From assembly GCF_018831085.1 (NCBI RefSeq), contig NZ_JAGPNM010000009.1, positions 1-64,000 of the forward strand: 64,000 nt of DNA, in the 5' to 3' direction. Of this stretch, positions 42,162 through 52,040 are shown one piece after another. Under the pieces are notes generated by a model. That model did no database searches. It saw nothing but the letters and a program-made list of their open reading frames with translations, and was not told the DNA's origin. Origin of the DNA: Rheinheimera oceanensis. GTDB lineage: Bacteria > Pseudomonadota > Gammaproteobacteria > Enterobacterales > Alteromonadaceae. Within the stretch, counting starts at the first letter, position 1. Every line of letters starts with the position of its first letter. Position numbers and translations under genes: made by a program.

Positions 42162-42926
42162 TTAGTTAAGCCACTGCCTGAGCCATTGGATAAACTCGTC
42201 CTGATGCGAGATAAAAGGCGCGTGTGATGCATGGGCTGCCACGACAAACCGGCCTTGAGGTTGCAACTGTTGCAGCAAATCAGTTACTTTTACCGGCACA
42301 AGTGAATCTAAGCGACCAAAAAAGCCTGCAACCGGCTGGGTTAATTCAGCAAACTGCTGTCGCAAATCAAGTTTAAGCAATTGCAGTGCACCTTCCACCG
42401 CAACGATATCTGCCATTGGATATGCCATTATGGCCTGTTTCAGCACTTTTATATCTGCACGGGCGCTGCTGCTGCCCATAGCCTGAATGGCCAGAAAACG
42501 CTCAATAGTAAGTGGCAGGTTTTCACTTAACGCACGGGCAAACTGCTGCATAGTGGCTTCTGCCATGCCGGGCCAGTTTTGTTGCGCCATAAAGCAGGGC
42601 GAGGCAGCAATTAAACCCAGTTGCCTGACTTTGTGCGGGTAACGGTGCGCCAACGCTATAGCCAGCAGGCCGCCTAACGACCAGCCGCAAACATAACTTT
42701 GCGCCGGGATCTGCGCTGCCAGCATCTCCACCACAGCATCCAGCTGATAAGGCTGCGGATAGTCGCGGCATAAGCCAAAGCCCGGTAAGTCCGGTGTTAG
42801 CAACTGTATTTTGTCGTCCAGTTGGCCTTCCAGTTGCTGCGCCACACCGTGCCAGACGCCCTGGTTTACTCCCCAGCCATGTAACAATACTAATACCGGT
42901 TTGTCTGAAGTCATTTTCTCTGCCAT
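42162..42926 (-). CDS. bioH: Pimeloyl-ACP methyl ester esterase BioH
   Basis: 254 residues of the alpha/beta-hydrolase fold: LVLLHGWGVNQGVWHGV at the oxyanion region, nucleophile Ser in CGWSLGGLLAI, acid Asp in FGRLDSLVPV and His in AAHASHAPFISHQDEF. It removes the methyl group from pimeloyl-ACP at the end of the early biotin pathway. Divergently placed next to the comF-family gene, a common arrangement for bioH in gammaproteobacteria. Confidence 0.9.
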   Translation of the reverse strand: MAEKMTSDKPVLVLLHGWGVNQGVWHGVAQQLEGQLDDKIQLLTPDLPGFGLCRDYPQPYQLDAVVEMLAAQIPAQSYVCGWSLGGLLAIALAHRYPHKVRQLGLIAASPCFMAQQNWPGMAEATMQQFARALSENLPLTIERFLAIQAMGSSSARADIKVLKQAIMAYPMADIVAVEGALQLLKLDLRQQFAELTQPVAGFFGRLDSLVPVKVTDLLQQLQPQGRFVVAAHASHAPFISHQDEFIQWLRQWLN

Positions 42927-42948
42927 AGTTACAAAATTGTAAATTAAA

Positions 42949-43674
42949 ATGGAGTTTGATTTGCTAAACCAACTTTTGTCTCAGTTTGGCCGCGTGTGGC
43001 ACCTGTTGCTGCCCTCGCCCTGCCTGTGGTGCAGTTTACCGGTGCACAGCTCTGGCTGCCAGCTTTGCCACTGTTGCCGGCAAGCATTGCCACAATTGCC
43101 GTATCAGCTTTGCCATTTTAATTTGCTGTGGCTGCCGCAGGTAGCCAGAGGCCTGAAAAACCCGGGGTTTGACGCCCTGCTTAGCCTTGGGTATTACCAG
43201 CAACCTTATCAGCACTGGTTGCAACGCTGGAAGTTTCAGCAGGATTATGCTGCCGCAGAACTGCTGCAACAGCAATTTGCGGCATTGCTGACATTATACA
43301 AAGCACAGTGCCCGCAATTGCCTGAAGCGGTAGTGTATGTGCCCATGCACCCCGCCAGACAGCGTAAACGGGGGTTTAATCAGGCAGAGCTACTGGCACA
43401 AACTGCGGCAACAACCCTCGGCATACCGCTGCTGCCGTTATTGCAACGCCCAGACAAACAAAAAGCCCAGGTTGGCCTTGGCCGCAAACAGCGCCAGGCT
43501 AACCTGCGTTATGCCTTTACCCTGCACCCTGAGCTTGCTGTACCTGCACATCTGGCGTTGGTGGATGATGTTGTTACCACCGGCGCTACTGCCAATGAAC
43601 TATGCCGTTTGCTACGCCGCCATGGCGCTAAGCAGATCAGCCTGTGGACCATAGCGGTGACGCTGGCAGACTAA
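42949..43674 (+). CDS. ComF/GntX-family phosphoribosyltransferase-like protein
   Basis: 241 residues. An N-terminal zinc-finger-like Cys cluster (CLWCSLPVHSSGCQLCHCC) is followed by a type I phosphoribosyltransferase core with the PRPP loop LALVDDVVTTGATANEL. Family members are linked to DNA uptake and use of DNA as a nutrient, though their enzymatic activity is not established. The stop overlaps that of the convergent peptidase gene. Confidence 0.9.
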   Translation: MEFDLLNQLLSQFGRVWHLLLPSPCLWCSLPVHSSGCQLCHCCRQALPQLPYQLCHFNLLWLPQVARGLKNPGFDALLSLGYYQQPYQHWLQRWKFQQDYAAAELLQQQFAALLTLYKAQCPQLPEAVVYVPMHPARQRKRGFNQAELLAQTAATTLGIPLLPLLQRPDKQKAQVGLGRKQRQANLRYAFTLHPELAVPAHLALVDDVVTTGATANELCRLLRRHGAKQISLWTIAVTLAD

Positions 43675-46211
43675 TTTATCGCCGTGCTGAAACTGCTACC
43701 TAAGTACAATGCATTCACTAATAAGCGGCTGGAGCCATAAAAATAACCCCGAAATACCGGGTTGTCTGACATGGCTATAACCCGGCCTTTACCTACGTTG
43801 TGTGCCAGTAAAACTGCGCTCTGACTAATGCGTGGTACATACTCTGGCGCAGTGTAACCAGCCAGTTGCGGCGCAGCACTGTACAATGCCACATTAACAA
43901 AAGGGAATCCTGATGGCTGCAGCAGGAAGGTGCTGTTTTTAAATACCGGCAAGGTGGTACGGGTTAAACCAAATGTCAGCGGGTGGCTTAAATCCAGCTC
44001 GGCCTGATAAATAGCCCCGGCAATACGCTGTTTGCCTGCCAGCAGCTCCTTGTCTTTGTAGCTCAGGTCGTTGCCTGGAATAAGGCTGCTCATCTCCGCC
44101 CCCTGCCATACATCGGCTTTAAGCAAACCGGTTTGTGCCAACCAGGCCGCACCACGCTTATGGCCCCAGAGTACACCGCCGTTATCCAGCCACTGTTTTA
44201 ACAAACCCACTTCACTGTCGCGCCAGTTATTGTAGTTGCCATCCGGCAGCACTATATGGCTGTAGCGGGTGAGATCCAGTTGCTTTAATTGCTGAGGCTC
44301 AGCCATTGATGGCGACACGCCCGCCAGTCGTTCCAGGTTGTACCAGACCTCGCCGGCTTCAGTCGAATTAATACCCGGCCCAGCCATTAGTAATACCTTG
44401 GGTAAATTAACTACCGCAAAATTATTGCTACCCAAATCGCTGCCTTGCGGCGTTAAGCCAGAATTAATGGCATACACCGGCAGCGAGAAGCGCTGCTGTA
44501 TACGTTGCAAACGGTCAAACCAGTCGGTTTGCTGTTGCAAGCCTGCAGCAATTACCATGGTGCCAGCAGGCAGGCTAACTTCGCCATTACCACTGAGTGC
44601 AGTAAAGTTTGCCATGGCAGAGCGCACTACCAGCTTTTCTGTCAGCAGGGCATGTAACAGCAAAGGTGCCTGTTGATCCTGCCAGCTAAACGCATAAGCA
44701 TAGGCCCCGGTGGGCAGCATTGCAGGTTCAGCCGGGCGGCTTTGCCAGGTTTCGGTCAGGCCCGATTGCGCCGGTTCACGGTTTACCGTATCAAAACTGA
44801 TGTTATAAGCGTGAGGTAAGGTCCAGGCTGATACATCATAAAAGGTGTTATCCGGAAAGTTTTTTTCTGTGCTGAACATCGCTTTAATCAGCCGGTATTG
44901 GGGTTGTTGCAATGGCACATAGTAGCTGTTGAAAGCCGGGTATTTTTCGTTGTCGTCCTGCCAGTCGCGGCTTAACTGATATACCTCGACATGATGGCGT
45001 TGCAGTACGTCCAGCAGTGCAGCCAATCTTGTCTGATCCGCACTTTCAGTCAGTATATAGCCTTTAACTTTACTGTTTTTCGCTTGCTGCAGTGCTGATT
45101 TATAAAATTCCTGCTGATAAGACAACAGCTCACGCCGTTTTTCTACCGCACCGCGGATAGTCGATAAAGAGGTGGTAAGCTGGTTTTGAATAGTGGCACT
45201 GAAACTTAGCGGGCCATTAATACTGTCCTGCAAATGGCCACGGCTACTGGCCTGCTCAAATAAAATGCCAACGCTGCCCTGAATATCAGGATAGGTAGAG
45301 CCTTTGCCAATATAAAAATCGTCAAAACTTTCTTCAGTGTAATACAGCTGCCCCGCCTGATCTAAAGCCGCAGCATGATATTTTGCCAGTGCACTGGTCA
45401 GCTCAAAATTACGCTTAGGCGTTAACGGGTAATTGCGGCTGGGAATACCCGGCTGAAAGAAGTAACTGCTGTTGGTGCCCATTTCATGGTAATCACCTAC
45501 CACGTTGGGCAGCCATTGCTGATACTGGGCGATACGGGCCCGGCTTTCCGGGTGCTGCAATAATAACCAGTCACGGTTTAAGTCAAACCAGTAATGGTTG
45601 GGCCGGCCGTTTGGCCACGGCTCGTTATGCTCGCGGTGCTGTGGATCTGCTACCGGCGATGCACCTTTGTGCATATTGGCCCATAGTGCAAAGCGATCAT
45701 GTCCATCAGGGTTTAATGTTGGTTGTAGCAGAATAACAGCATTATTCAGCCAGTTGCGCACTTCATCATTATCGGCAGCAGCCAGATACTGTGCCAGCAA
45801 AACAGCAGCATTAGCACCGCTGGGTTCATTACCATGCACGCTGTAGCCCAGCCAGATAATCACCGGAGCATCGCTGCTAAGTTCTTCGCCCCGGCGTGCG
45901 GCAGCAATATGCTGCTGGCGGATTTGATCCAGCCGCTGCAAATTCTGCTCAGATGATATGATCATCTGCAGCAAAGGCCGCTGCTCATGCGTGTAGCCAA
46001 TCACTTCCAGCTGGGCCCGGCCAGACGCGGCCGCCAGTTGCTCAAAGTAGCGCTGGATCTGATCATGGCGCGCATGCCACTCGCCAACCTGAAACCCCAG
46101 TACCTGTTGAGGTGTTGGCAGGCTTGAATCTGTCACCGCTGGCACATATGTAGTAGCTGCGGCACTGCAAAAACTGAGCAGAAAAGCGCTCAGGGTAATG
46201 TAATATTTCAT
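43671..46211 (-). CDS. M14 zinc carboxypeptidase-family exopeptidase
   Basis: About 846 residues from MKYYITLSAFLLSFCSAAAT, a signal peptide, preferred to a start 16 codons upstream. The M14 catalytic domain follows with SVHGNEPSGANAAV (zinc His and Glu), DLNRDW and HEMGTNSSYFFQPG. The long C-terminal part includes a class I glutamine amidotransferase-like region (HIVLPDGNYNNW). Probably periplasmic or secreted and involved in peptide degradation. Confidence 0.88.
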   Translation of the reverse strand: MKYYITLSAFLLSFCSAAATTYVPAVTDSSLPTPQQVLGFQVGEWHARHDQIQRYFEQLAAASGRAQLEVIGYTHEQRPLLQMIISSEQNLQRLDQIRQQHIAAARRGEELSSDAPVIIWLGYSVHGNEPSGANAAVLLAQYLAAADNDEVRNWLNNAVILLQPTLNPDGHDRFALWANMHKGASPVADPQHREHNEPWPNGRPNHYWFDLNRDWLLLQHPESRARIAQYQQWLPNVVGDYHEMGTNSSYFFQPGIPSRNYPLTPKRNFELTSALAKYHAAALDQAGQLYYTEESFDDFYIGKGSTYPDIQGSVGILFEQASSRGHLQDSINGPLSFSATIQNQLTTSLSTIRGAVEKRRELLSYQQEFYKSALQQAKNSKVKGYILTESADQTRLAALLDVLQRHHVEVYQLSRDWQDDNEKYPAFNSYYVPLQQPQYRLIKAMFSTEKNFPDNTFYDVSAWTLPHAYNISFDTVNREPAQSGLTETWQSRPAEPAMLPTGAYAYAFSWQDQQAPLLLHALLTEKLVVRSAMANFTALSGNGEVSLPAGTMVIAAGLQQQTDWFDRLQRIQQRFSLPVYAINSGLTPQGSDLGSNNFAVVNLPKVLLMAGPGINSTEAGEVWYNLERLAGVSPSMAEPQQLKQLDLTRYSHIVLPDGNYNNWRDSEVGLLKQWLDNGGVLWGHKRGAAWLAQTGLLKADVWQGAEMSSLIPGNDLSYKDKELLAGKQRIAGAIYQAELDLSHPLTFGLTRTTLPVFKNSTFLLQPSGFPFVNVALYSAAPQLAGYTAPEYVPRISQSAVLLAHNVGKGRVIAMSDNPVFRGYFYGSSRLLVNALYLGSSFSTAIN

Positions 46212-46336
46212 AAATGATATCCTTTTGGCTGCGGCTAAGTTAGCCAGATCAGGCGGCAAAACTCAAGCGGGGCTGGCTTCAAAGAAACAGGAGGAGTATC
46301 ATAGGCATTAACCTAGTAATTTAGTCAGGTACTATT

Positions 46337-46915
46337 ATGATCACGATTTCAGAACAGGCACAGCTGCATTTTGCCAAGCTGCTGTCAAAGCAACCGGCAG
46401 GCACAAATATCAGGGTGTTTGTCGTTAACCCAGGCACAGCCCAAGCGGAGTGCGGCGTATCTTACTGCCCGCCGGACGCCGTAGAAGACACCGACCTGAC
46501 CCTGAACTTTAACGGTTTTGATGCGGTAGTGGACAGCGAAAGCCAACCATTTTTAGTGGATGCCGATATTGATTTTGTTACCGATCAGATGGGTTCGCAG
46601 CTGACATTAAAAGCGCCAAACGCCAAAGTACGCAAGGTGAGTGACGACGCCTCACTGATGGAACGGGTGCAGTACGTGATTGACAGCGAAATTAACCCGC
46701 AACTGGCTAATCACGGCGGCAGAGTCAGCGTAATGGAGCTGACCAAAGATGGCGTCGCTATTTTGCAATTCGGCGGTGGTTGTAATGGCTGTTCTCAAGT
46801 TGATTTAACACTGAAAGAAGGCATCGAGAAAGAGCTGCTAAACCGCTTTAGCGGTGAGCTCAAAGGCGTGCGTGATATCACCGAGCACCAGCGTGGCGAG
46901 CACTCTTACTACTGA
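46337..46915 (+). CDS. nfuA: Fe-S biogenesis protein NfuA
   Basis: 192 residues. A degenerate A-type scaffold domain (1-95) precedes an Nfu domain with CNGC in FGGGCNGCSQVDLTLKEG, which binds a 4Fe-4S cluster between two subunits. It delivers clusters to target proteins under oxidative stress or iron limitation. It is monocistronic by position, divergent from the peptidase gene. Confidence 0.95.
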   Translation: MITISEQAQLHFAKLLSKQPAGTNIRVFVVNPGTAQAECGVSYCPPDAVEDTDLTLNFNGFDAVVDSESQPFLVDADIDFVTDQMGSQLTLKAPNAKVRKVSDDASLMERVQYVIDSEINPQLANHGGRVSVMELTKDGVAILQFGGGCNGCSQVDLTLKEGIEKELLNRFSGELKGVRDITEHQRGEHSYY

Positions 46916-47004
46916 TCCAAGCCGCTTACCTGACTAAAGCTGCGTTTAACGCCCGCTTGTGCTATAAAACGGCTTCGTTTTATTGCCACGCGGGTGTCCT
47001 GTTT

Positions 47005-48018
47005 ATGAAAAAACTCTTTTGTTTTGTTGCATTGCTGCTTAGCCTGACATTGTCGGCGCAGGCCGCTGTAATGCTGATTTACCACCATGTTGCCAGCGAT
47101 ACTCCGCGTGTAAGCAGTGTTACCGCCGAGGAACTGCGCGGCCATTTACAGTACTTTAAAGATAATAACTTTCAGGTTATCGGCCTTGACGTACTTATCA
47201 GCCAGCTGCGAAAAGGTGAGCCGGTTGCGCCTGACAGCATAGTGATTACCTTTGACGACAGCTATGAAAATAACTTTACCACGGCACACCCTATCCTGCA
47301 GGAATTTGGTTATCCGTACACTATTTTTATCAGCCCCGGCAGTATAGATAAAGGTGACGGCCCTTTGCTGAACTGGCAGCAGGTAAAGCAAATGTCTGAC
47401 GACGGAGTACTGGTGGCAAACCATGCTATGCGGCATGAGCATATGGCCAGGCCCGAAGCGGGCGAAAGCCAGGCGCAGTGGCGTGAGCGGATGAAGCAAA
47501 GCATTCTGGCAGCCGAAGATAAAATTGAGCAGGTTACCGGCCAGCGCCATCAATGGTTGGCGTACCCTTATGGCGAATATAGTAGTGAACTGGAACAGCT
47601 GGTTACTGAGCTGGGTTTTATTGGTATTGGCCAGCAATCCGGCGCTATTGGTAACCATACCGTCTTAACCCGTATTCCGCGTTATCCGGCAGCAGGGCAA
47701 TATGCTGATTTAAAAGATTTGGCGCAAAAATTACGTACTCTGGCGTTTAACATTACCGATTATCATGGCGTTAACCCGGTTATCAGTGCTAACCCGCCCC
47801 AACTGAAGCTGTCATTAAAAGTAGAAGATTTCAACCGCAACCAGCTGCAATGTTTTGCCGGTAGCGAAGTGCTGCAACCACAGTGGCTGGACGACAACAC
47901 CTTTAGCGTTAGCGCCGGCAAAGCGCTGAACCGCGGCCGCAGCCGCTACAACTGCACCGCACCGTCGCTGAGTAAAAAAGGCTATTTTTACTGGTATTCC
48001 CAGCCGTGGCTTAATTAG
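47005..48018 (+). CDS. Polysaccharide deacetylase-family protein
   Basis: 337 residues from MKKLFCFVALLLSLTLSAQA, a clear signal peptide; the frame is open 16 codons further upstream without one. NodB-type motifs are present: IVITFDDSYENNF (motif 1) and ANHAMRHEHMARP (motif 2). The enzyme would remove acetyl groups from an extracellular or cell-wall polysaccharide. The C-terminal 90 residues are beta-rich. Its end overlaps that of the convergent sco gene by eight bases. Confidence 0.88.
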   Translation: MKKLFCFVALLLSLTLSAQAAVMLIYHHVASDTPRVSSVTAEELRGHLQYFKDNNFQVIGLDVLISQLRKGEPVAPDSIVITFDDSYENNFTTAHPILQEFGYPYTIFISPGSIDKGDGPLLNWQQVKQMSDDGVLVANHAMRHEHMARPEAGESQAQWRERMKQSILAAEDKIEQVTGQRHQWLAYPYGEYSSELEQLVTELGFIGIGQQSGAIGNHTVLTRIPRYPAAGQYADLKDLAQKLRTLAFNITDYHGVNPVISANPPQLKLSLKVEDFNRNQLQCFAGSEVLQPQWLDDNTFSVSAGKALNRGRSRYNCTAPSLSKKGYFYWYSQPWLN

Positions 48019-48652
48019 CCTTAAGCTTGTTAAGCACCAACGGAAAATCTGCTAACAGCTGTTCGGCGTTTATAACCGGCAGCTCCCCCACCTGCATCGG
48101 TGGTTTAAACATGGCCACCAATTGCCCCTGCGGGTTTATCAGCGCCACAGATGCGCTGTGATCAACCAGATAATCGGCCTGTGTAGTACTGCTTAGTGCG
48201 TACATCAGCCCCAGCTGGCGTACAAAAGGAAATAGCTGATCATGGCCTGCTGTCATGCCCAGCACATTGGCTTGCTCAAAATAACTGACGTAATTATTTA
48301 GCTGCTCGGTGGTGTCCCGGTTCGGGTCGACCGAAATAAACCATACTTTAAGCGGTTGCTTTACCATTGCCGCTAAATCGGGCTGCACACCGGCCAGTTT
48401 AGCCAGGGTTAACGGGCAAATATCCGGGCAGTAGGTGTAACCAACAAAGGCCAGCGTCCACTGGCCGTACAAACGCTCACGGTTGACTGTTTCACCATGC
48501 TGGTCGGTCAGCGTAAAGTCTGCCAGGGCTCTTGGCTGCGGATAAACCAGTGCCAGCTCCGGCTCAGCGCTGGTTTGCGAAAACTGATACAACAACACAC
48601 CGGCAACCATTGCCGCAACAGCAAGTAAAACATACATCAGATTACGAAACAT
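48011..48652 (-). CDS. SCO1/SenC copper chaperone
   Basis: 213 residues. An N-terminal membrane anchor (VLLAVAAMVAGVLLYQF) is followed by a thioredoxin fold with the copper ligands in GYTYCPDICPLTLAKL and a distal His in YLVDHSASVALINP. It helps form the CuA site of cytochrome oxidase subunit II in the periplasm. Last gene of the oxidase operon. Confidence 0.92.
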   Translation of the reverse strand: MFRNLMYVLLAVAAMVAGVLLYQFSQTSAEPELALVYPQPRALADFTLTDQHGETVNRERLYGQWTLAFVGYTYCPDICPLTLAKLAGVQPDLAAMVKQPLKVWFISVDPNRDTTEQLNNYVSYFEQANVLGMTAGHDQLFPFVRQLGLMYALSSTTQADYLVDHSASVALINPQGQLVAMFKPPMQVGELPVINAEQLLADFPLVLNKLKAN

Positions 48653-49553
48653 AGATTGGCGATACCTTAAAGTAGTGGTCCACTAATAACAGCAGAAATA
48701 ATACCATCAGATGGACAATAGAAAACTTAAAGGTTGCCATGGCAGTACCGGCATCGGCATTAAATTTCAATTTCCAGGCGTACTGCATAAAACGCAGGTT
48801 TAGCAGCGCACTGCCTGCCAGATAAATAGCACCGCTCATCCCTACCAGGTAAGGCATTAAACAGACAATAAACAACAGCACCGTATAAAGGCAAATCACA
48901 CTTTTAGTAAATTCAATGCCATGCGTTACCGGCAACATCGGCATATTTACTTTGGCATAATCATCACGGCGGTGAATTGCCAGCGCCCAGAAGTGCGGCG
49001 GTGTCCAGGCAAAAATAATCATCACCAGCAACAACGCATGGCTGTGGATTTCGCCGGTTATAGCTGTCCAGCCCAGCAAAGGTGGCATAGCACCGGCCAG
49101 GCCACCTATAACGATATTTTGTGGTGTAGCGCGCTTTAAAAACATGGTGTACACCACGGCATAGCCAAACAGGCTGGCCAGCGTTAACCATGCCGTTAAC
49201 GCATTTACTGTCAGATACAACAGCACAAAACCGGTAAGTGCCAGACTAAACGCAAAAGCGGTCGCTTCGGCGCCACTAACGCGACCTTTAGCCACAGGCC
49301 GGCTGTATGTGCGGGCCATCTGCGCATCAATACGTTTATCTACCACGTGGTTTATTGCAGCCGCCGCCGCAGATAACAAACCGATACCCAGCGTAGCAGC
49401 CAGTAAGGTGATTAAATCGGGTAAGCCTGGCACTGCCAACATCATGCCGACCCAGGCTGTCAGTACCAGCAAGGCCACGACTTTAGGTTTGGTCAGTTCC
49501 AGATAGTCGCGTGCCCGGCTGATGCCAGCGCGTGAACGTGTAATAGCAGTCAT
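48642..49553 (-). CDS. cyoE: Protohaem IX farnesyltransferase (haem O synthase)
   Basis: 303 residues from MTAITRSRAGISRARDYLEL, whose ATG overlaps the ctaA stop (ATGA). UbiA-type prenyltransferase with about nine membrane helices and Asp-rich motifs NHVVDKRIDAQMARTYSRPV and HRRDDYAKVNMPML. It adds a farnesyl group to haem B to make haem O, the precursor of haem A for the aa3 oxidase. Confidence 0.95.
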   Translation of the reverse strand: MTAITRSRAGISRARDYLELTKPKVVALLVLTAWVGMMLAVPGLPDLITLLAATLGIGLLSAAAAAINHVVDKRIDAQMARTYSRPVAKGRVSGAEATAFAFSLALTGFVLLYLTVNALTAWLTLASLFGYAVVYTMFLKRATPQNIVIGGLAGAMPPLLGWTAITGEIHSHALLLVMIIFAWTPPHFWALAIHRRDDYAKVNMPMLPVTHGIEFTKSVICLYTVLLFIVCLMPYLVGMSGAIYLAGSALLNLRFMQYAWKLKFNADAGTAMATFKFSIVHLMVLFLLLLVDHYFKVSPIYVS

Positions 49554-50569
49554 AAGCTCTCCTTGCCGGTAGGCTGAGTTGTACGCAATTGCATGCAAAT
49601 TATTACCAGCAACATTAATAAATTAGCAGCCACGAAGTTATGCGCCACCGCGTTAGCCAGTGGTAAATGCAGCGCCACATTAAGTACACCCAGACTAAAC
49701 TGTAGCAGCAATAACCCTGCAGCCGCTAAAGTAAGCCGCTTGAGTAACGTACTGCTCACCCGGCGCCACAGCTGTAGCAGAAAAGCTGACAACACAATTA
49801 AAGTTACGACTGCGCCAAAGCGGTGGAACACATGCACTGTCTGGCGCGCCTCCGCCGACATCACACCATACTCGTAGTCGTCATGCCCCAGATGTAAATC
49901 AAAGGCTTCGCTGATATTCATACGTTGCAGCCAACCGGCTTCACATACCGGTAATTCTATACAGGCCAGCGCCGCATAATTTGCTGCTGTCCAGCCGCCC
50001 AGGGCTATCTGCACCGTTAAAACAGCAACCGCCAGCACAGCAAATGGCTTTAGTGATATAAGCTGTGGTTCATACACCCGGTAGTCGGGATGCAGCTTTA
50101 GCCAGTACACGGCCAGCAGGCATAGCAGCGTAAAGCCGCCCAGCAAGTGCCCCATTACCACCAGCGGCAGTAAATTCAGCGTTACTGTCCACATGCCGAG
50201 TGCCGCCTGAAACACCACCAGCGCCAACAAAGCAGTGGGTATTAACTTATTACTTTGTTTGCGCAGTAAGGCGACGAAAAATATTGCCGAAATTAACAGC
50301 CCCAGGCTACCGGCAAAGTACCGGTGCACCATTTCGTTCCAGGCTTTATGCGCTTCCAGTGGCCGCTCTGGAAATGCCTCCATAGCTGCCGCAATATGAT
50401 GCTCTTGCTTGGGGACCTTTAAAAAACCATAACAACCGGGCCAGTCCGGGCAGCCAAGCCCGGCATCTGTCAAACGGGTGTAAGCACCGAGTAAAATAAC
50501 GCCCATGGTAAGAAAAACGGCGATAGTCGCCAGCCATTGTTGTGTTTTCATACGCTGATCCGATCTCAT
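49550..50569 (-). CDS. ctaA: Haem A synthase (COX15/CtaA family)
   Basis: 339 residues, eight membrane helices. Conserved GAYTRLTDAGLGCPDWPGC near the N-terminus, EMVHRYFAG, HLLGGF and HRFGAVVTL supply the haem ligands. It oxidises haem O to haem A. The first ATG overlaps the preceding gene's stop (ATGA); a second ATG six codons on is also possible. Confidence 0.93.
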   Translation of the reverse strand: MRSDQRMKTQQWLATIAVFLTMGVILLGAYTRLTDAGLGCPDWPGCYGFLKVPKQEHHIAAAMEAFPERPLEAHKAWNEMVHRYFAGSLGLLISAIFFVALLRKQSNKLIPTALLALVVFQAALGMWTVTLNLLPLVVMGHLLGGFTLLCLLAVYWLKLHPDYRVYEPQLISLKPFAVLAVAVLTVQIALGGWTAANYAALACIELPVCEAGWLQRMNISEAFDLHLGHDDYEYGVMSAEARQTVHVFHRFGAVVTLIVLSAFLLQLWRRVSSTLLKRLTLAAAGLLLLQFSLGVLNVALHLPLANAVAHNFVAANLLMLLVIICMQLRTTQPTGKESL

Positions 50570-51078
50570 ACGCTAGTCCGATCATAGTTAAGTAGTTTAA
50601 GTAGGTCTTGCCGGATAGCTCTGGCGGTATTGGCCAGTTCAGTTTGTACCAGCGGCACCGGATAACTCAGCAGTACCAACCCTTGCTGGTCAATCAGTAA
50701 AATGCGGTTTTGCAGTGTTTCTGGTACAGGCTGAACAGCGCTGTATCGGGTAAAAGCCGTGTAAGCTTCCGGCGGGCTGTGCTCGCTGATCAGTACAGGC
50801 TGTACTTGCACCTGCTTGCGCCCCAACCCGACATAAAGTTGCTGAATGGTAAATAACGCCTGCTGACACGGCTTATCGCACTCAGCTTTGGGAGCGACAG
50901 CCAGCCGCCAGTGCGCTTTAGCATTTGTTGCATCTAACAGAAATACTTCGCTTTGCTGCCACTCGCCTTTACTGGAAACGCCGCTATTAAACCAGCCAAA
51001 CTCCAGCACCAGTTTGGCAGCCAGCAATGGCAATGCGCAGCACAAAACAAATAACAGCAGAAATTTTTTCTTATTCAT
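50566..51078 (-). CDS. Membrane-anchored protein of the cytochrome oxidase cluster
   Basis: 170 residues. One N-terminal membrane helix (FLLLFVLCCALPLLAAKLVL) and a periplasmic domain with KAECDKPCQQALFTIQQL. This small gene regularly sits between surf1 and ctaA in gammaproteobacteria. Its function is not established; the Cys pair and the setting suggest a thioredoxin-like or assembly role. It overlaps both neighbours. Confidence 0.8.
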   Translation of the reverse strand: MNKKKFLLLFVLCCALPLLAAKLVLEFGWFNSGVSSKGEWQQSEVFLLDATNAKAHWRLAVAPKAECDKPCQQALFTIQQLYVGLGRKQVQVQPVLISEHSPPEAYTAFTRYSAVQPVPETLQNRILLIDQQGLVLLSYPVPLVQTELANTARAIRQDLLKLLNYDRTSV

Positions 51079-51802
51079 GTTTTGCTTTCCCCTGATGACT
51101 GGCAGCCAATGCTACGCCTACTACGGCAACTGCCAGTAAAAACCACTGCAGTGCATAGCCGCGGTGCTTCTCTGGTGATAATACAACTGGCTGATAATGC
51201 GGTATAAAATCACTGGCATGTTGTTGGTACAACAACGCCGGATAAAGCTCCAGGCCACTTTGCAGCGCCAGTTCAGCATAATCTACCTGCTGGATCCGCA
51301 TTGGCCACTGGCCGTTATCTTCAGCATTCTGACCAAGTAACAACAGGCCATCTACCTTAGTACGCAGTAAACCATCCAATACAACCTCGCTGGCAATATC
51401 AAGCTGCGGCAATGTTTCACGGCTGTCAGCCCCGGCCAGCCAGCCCAGATTGACCAACAATGGCCGGGTCATACCCACCGCCTGTACCGGCACTATTACG
51501 TCATAACCCACTCTGCCGTTAACAATCTGGTTGTCCAGCAACCAGACATAAGGCGCCAGCCAACTGGCCTTACCTTTTAGCGGTACACCATCAATATCAG
51601 TGGCCGACAACCGGGTTAATTGTGCTGGCGTAACGGCACCATCTGCCTGTAATTGTGCCAGACGCGCAAGCTGCTCGGTTTTTTCAGCAGCACGGCTTAG
51701 CTGCCACCACGACAGGTTGATTAAAATGGCAAAAGCGGTCAAAGTGAGAACGACCCACAGCGTATTAAGTGCGAAAATCTGGTTAGCCAGTTTAACGCGC
51801 AT
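51071..51802 (-). CDS. SURF1-family cytochrome oxidase assembly protein
   Basis: 243 residues, two membrane helices at the ends (about 15-35 and 215-235) flanking a periplasmic domain. Conserved SURF1 features include SWWQLSRAAEKTEQL near the first helix and RPLLVNLGWLAG. It is thought to help insert haem A into subunit I. Confidence 0.92.
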   Translation of the reverse strand: MRVKLANQIFALNTLWVVLTLTAFAILINLSWWQLSRAAEKTEQLARLAQLQADGAVTPAQLTRLSATDIDGVPLKGKASWLAPYVWLLDNQIVNGRVGYDVIVPVQAVGMTRPLLVNLGWLAGADSRETLPQLDIASEVVLDGLLRTKVDGLLLLGQNAEDNGQWPMRIQQVDYAELALQSGLELYPALLYQQHASDFIPHYQPVVLSPEKHRGYALQWFLLAVAVVGVALAASHQGKAKHE

Positions 51803-51828
51803 AACACCTAGCCCGGAGAGTGTTACTC

Positions 51829-52038
51829 ATGTTGCTTAAAATTATTATCATAGCGCTACTACTTTTTATTATTGCTAATCTGGTGCGTGCAGGGCTGGTG
51901 ATGCTGCGCCAGCCTCAGCCAGAGGTAAAAATGTCGCGTTATCTTGGTCGGCGTGTCATGTTTTCTGCTCTGGTGCTGATACTGATTTTTATCGCTCAGG
52001 CACTGGGGTTCTTAGATCAGAACCCCAGGCCTTACTAA
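51829..52038 (+). CDS. DUF2909-type twin-membrane-helix protein
   Basis: 69 residues from MLLKIIIIALLLFIIANLVR, with CGGAGAG upstream; two membrane helices with a basic loop (SRYLGRRVMFS) between. It lies on the opposite strand inside the oxidase gene cluster, as DUF2909 genes usually do. Function unknown. Confidence 0.8.
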   Translation: MLLKIIIIALLLFIIANLVRAGLVMLRQPQPEVKMSRYLGRRVMFSALVLILIFIAQALGFLDQNPRPY

Positions 52039-52040
52039 CA